Positions 15,753 to 16,666 of a stretch of DNA of 16,666 nt are shown piece after piece. A model generated the notes under the pieces. That model worked only from the letters and a program-made list of their open reading frames with translations, had not been told where the DNA came from and searched no databases. The position numbers and the translations under genes were made by a program. The DNA comes from an uncultured Victivallales bacterium (GTDB lineage Bacteria > Verrucomicrobiota > Lentisphaeria > Oligosphaerales > JAFGRS01): assembly GCA_903834675.1 (NCBI GenBank), contig CAILKC010000536.1, positions 1-16,666 of the forward strand. Direction: 5' to 3'. Position 1 is the stretch's first letter. Each line of letters opens with the position of its first letter.

Positions 15753-16433
15753 ATGGTACAGGAACGCGCGGTGGTGTGGTGCCTCATGCTGCTGATCTCT
15801 GGGGTTGTCTGGGGCGCCGACAGCTACACCTGCCGCTTTACGGCTGGGCAGTGGCAGGCAGCGGACTGGACGCGGGTGAAGAGCCCACGCTGGGATCGGC
15901 TGGGCGAGTGGGTGCAGGAGCCCGACGGCATCCGCAACCAGACGCCGCCGGGGGCGACGCCCGCTGAGTTGCTCGGCAAGAGCTCCCCGGAGACCTACTC
16001 CAGTATGGTGGTCGCCCGGCCTTTCGAGGGGAACCTTACGGTCCGTGCCTCTTTCACGTTTGACGACCAGATGGCGCCGCTGATCGTGCTGGCGCCGGAA
16101 CTGGGCAAGGATGCGAAGGACCAGCCCGAGTACCGTGAGCACTTCGAGGTTGTGGCCTACGACAAGGGGATCAACGTCTGGCACCATACCTGGGCCGATG
16201 GTAAGCTCGCCTGGAAGAAGGCGGCCTACTGGAACTTCGAGCTGAAGCCGAAGGTGCGCTATGCGCTGGAGGTGCAGGTGAATCACTCCAGCCGCGGGCC
16301 GATGCTGGTGGTGAAGCTGGACGACCGCGAGATGGGGTATCTTGACACCTCGCTGCCGACGAAGTGCTACGTCGGCATCACCGGCTGCGAAGGGGTGAAC
16401 CACTTCTACGATTTCTCCGTGCGCAGCGAGTGA
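15753..16433 (+). CDS. Small secreted protein of unknown function
   Basis: This 226-residue protein has a signal peptide (MVQERAVVWCLMLLISGVVWGA, cleavage probably near residue 22) and no other membrane segment, so it should be exported. AAGGAG lies 8 bases before the ATG. The mature part is rich in aromatic and beta-strand-like stretches: FEGNLTVRASFTFDD, HFEVVAYDKGINVWHH, RYALEVQVNHSSRGPMLVVKLDDREMGYLD and KCYVGITGCEGVNHFYDFSV. This pattern recalls jelly-roll/concanavalin-like domains such as the DUF1080 sugar-related family, but I cannot confirm that and see no catalytic signature. It stands alone between repeat arrays on both sides. Gene call secure, function not assigned. Confidence 0.85.
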   Translation: MVQERAVVWCLMLLISGVVWGADSYTCRFTAGQWQAADWTRVKSPRWDRLGEWVQEPDGIRNQTPPGATPAELLGKSSPETYSSMVVARPFEGNLTVRASFTFDDQMAPLIVLAPELGKDAKDQPEYREHFEVVAYDKGINVWHHTWADGKLAWKKAAYWNFELKPKVRYALEVQVNHSSRGPMLVVKLDDREMGYLDTSLPTKCYVGITGCEGVNHFYDFSVRSE

Positions 16434-16452
16434 GCGGGCGGGCCAACCTCGG

Positions 16453-16566
16453 CTGGAGATGCGGTGGGCTCCACCGAGGTTTGCTGGAGATGCGGTGGGC
16501 TCCACCGAGGTTTGCGGGAGATGCGGTGGGGGGCCACCGCTGCGCCTGCGGCCAGGCGCCTCTCCA
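16453..16566. repeat. Palindromic tandem repeat array 2 (three units plus end module)
   Basis: Units begin at 16453, 16484 and 16515, 31 bases apart, with the same GGTGG...CCACC arms. Loops are GCT, GCT and GGGG. The third unit starts CGGGAG instead of CTGGAG and runs into the same end module as array 1 (CTGCGCCTG, a C in place of A, GGCCAGGCGCCTCTCCA). It starts 19 bases after the stop of the secreted-protein gene. Confidence 0.87.
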
Positions 16567-16574
16567 CTAGACGG

Positions 16575-16666
16575 CTGGAGATGCGGTGGGCTCCACCGAG
16601 GATTGCTGGTGATGCGGTGGGGGGCCACCGAGGTTTGCTGGAGATGCGGTGGGGGGCCACCGCTGC
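16575..16666. repeat. Palindromic tandem repeat array 3 (cut by window end)
   Basis: Units begin at 16575, 16606 and 16638 with loops GCT, GGGG and GGGG; the second starts CTGGTG instead of CTGGAG. The window ends in CCACCGCTGC, the first bases of the end module seen in arrays 1 and 2, so this is probably a third complete copy continuing to the right. Only 8 bases separate it from array 2. Confidence 0.83.

Noticed and set aside
15120..16628. 502-codon minus-strand open frame across the repeat arrays, resembling a repeat protein
   Set aside because: The peptide repeats come from the 31-32-bp DNA repeats. They occur in several frames on both strands because 31 is not a multiple of three, and the frame also covers the secreted-protein gene and gatB antisense. 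DNA-level repetition explains it.
15526..16666. CRISPR array
   Set aside because: Units are contiguous, with only a 3-4-base variable loop and a 7-base linker, so there is no room for spacers, and no cas gene is in the window.

Overview
This is a high-GC bacterial window carrying ordinary housekeeping genes, a probable sigma-factor-led operon of unclear job, and several dispersed repeat elements. The best taxonomic clue is the pseudopilin-like gene at 13065-13736. Its N-terminus ([16 protein letters not shown] followed by LPAL-KAR and a C-rich LKQLG stretch) and its C-terminal H-x9-DG motif are typical of the PVC group, especially Lentisphaerota and Verrucomicrobiota-like lineages and Planctomycetota. 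This is an inference from gene style; no rRNA or marker set is present to fix the taxon.

Left edge (1-770): a PIN-family toxin gene stands directly behind what looks like the first 22 codons of a ribbon-helix-helix antitoxin whose remainder is missing. Minus-strand block (773-7800): seven genes read leftward in close succession. They encode an ECF sigma factor, a zinc-finger anti-sigma-like protein fused to an excisionase-type helix-turn-helix, a short GspE/PilB secretion ATPase, two tandem secreted FG-GAP/VCBS repeat proteins, and an ABC exporter ATPase and permease. The last four genes are joined by 4-bp ATGA overlaps, so they are probably made together. A candidate ECF-type promoter lies before the sigma gene.

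Between this block and aspS is a roughly 258-bp foldback element (7882-8139) with 16-bp terminal inverted repeats and apparent 9-bp direct repeats outside. Its arms match each other along much of their length. It sits just after the aspS stop and just before the sigma promoter.

Translation and chromosome block: hisS and aspS (minus strand, 55 bp apart) lie downstream of an HU/IHF-family DNA-binding protein gene, which has a good sigma-70-type promoter. Divergent to this is a rhomboid protease (12007-12963). Then come the pseudopilin-like gene (minus) and gatB (plus).

Right end (15490-16666): three arrays of 31-32-bp units surround a gene for a small secreted protein of unknown function. Each unit contains a GGTGG...CCACC mini-hairpin whose arms stay constant while the loop changes. 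Two arrays finish with the same longer palindromic module, and the third is entering that module where the window ends. This looks like a modular palindromic repeat family and, with the foldback element and the sigma operon, is the most interesting part of the window.
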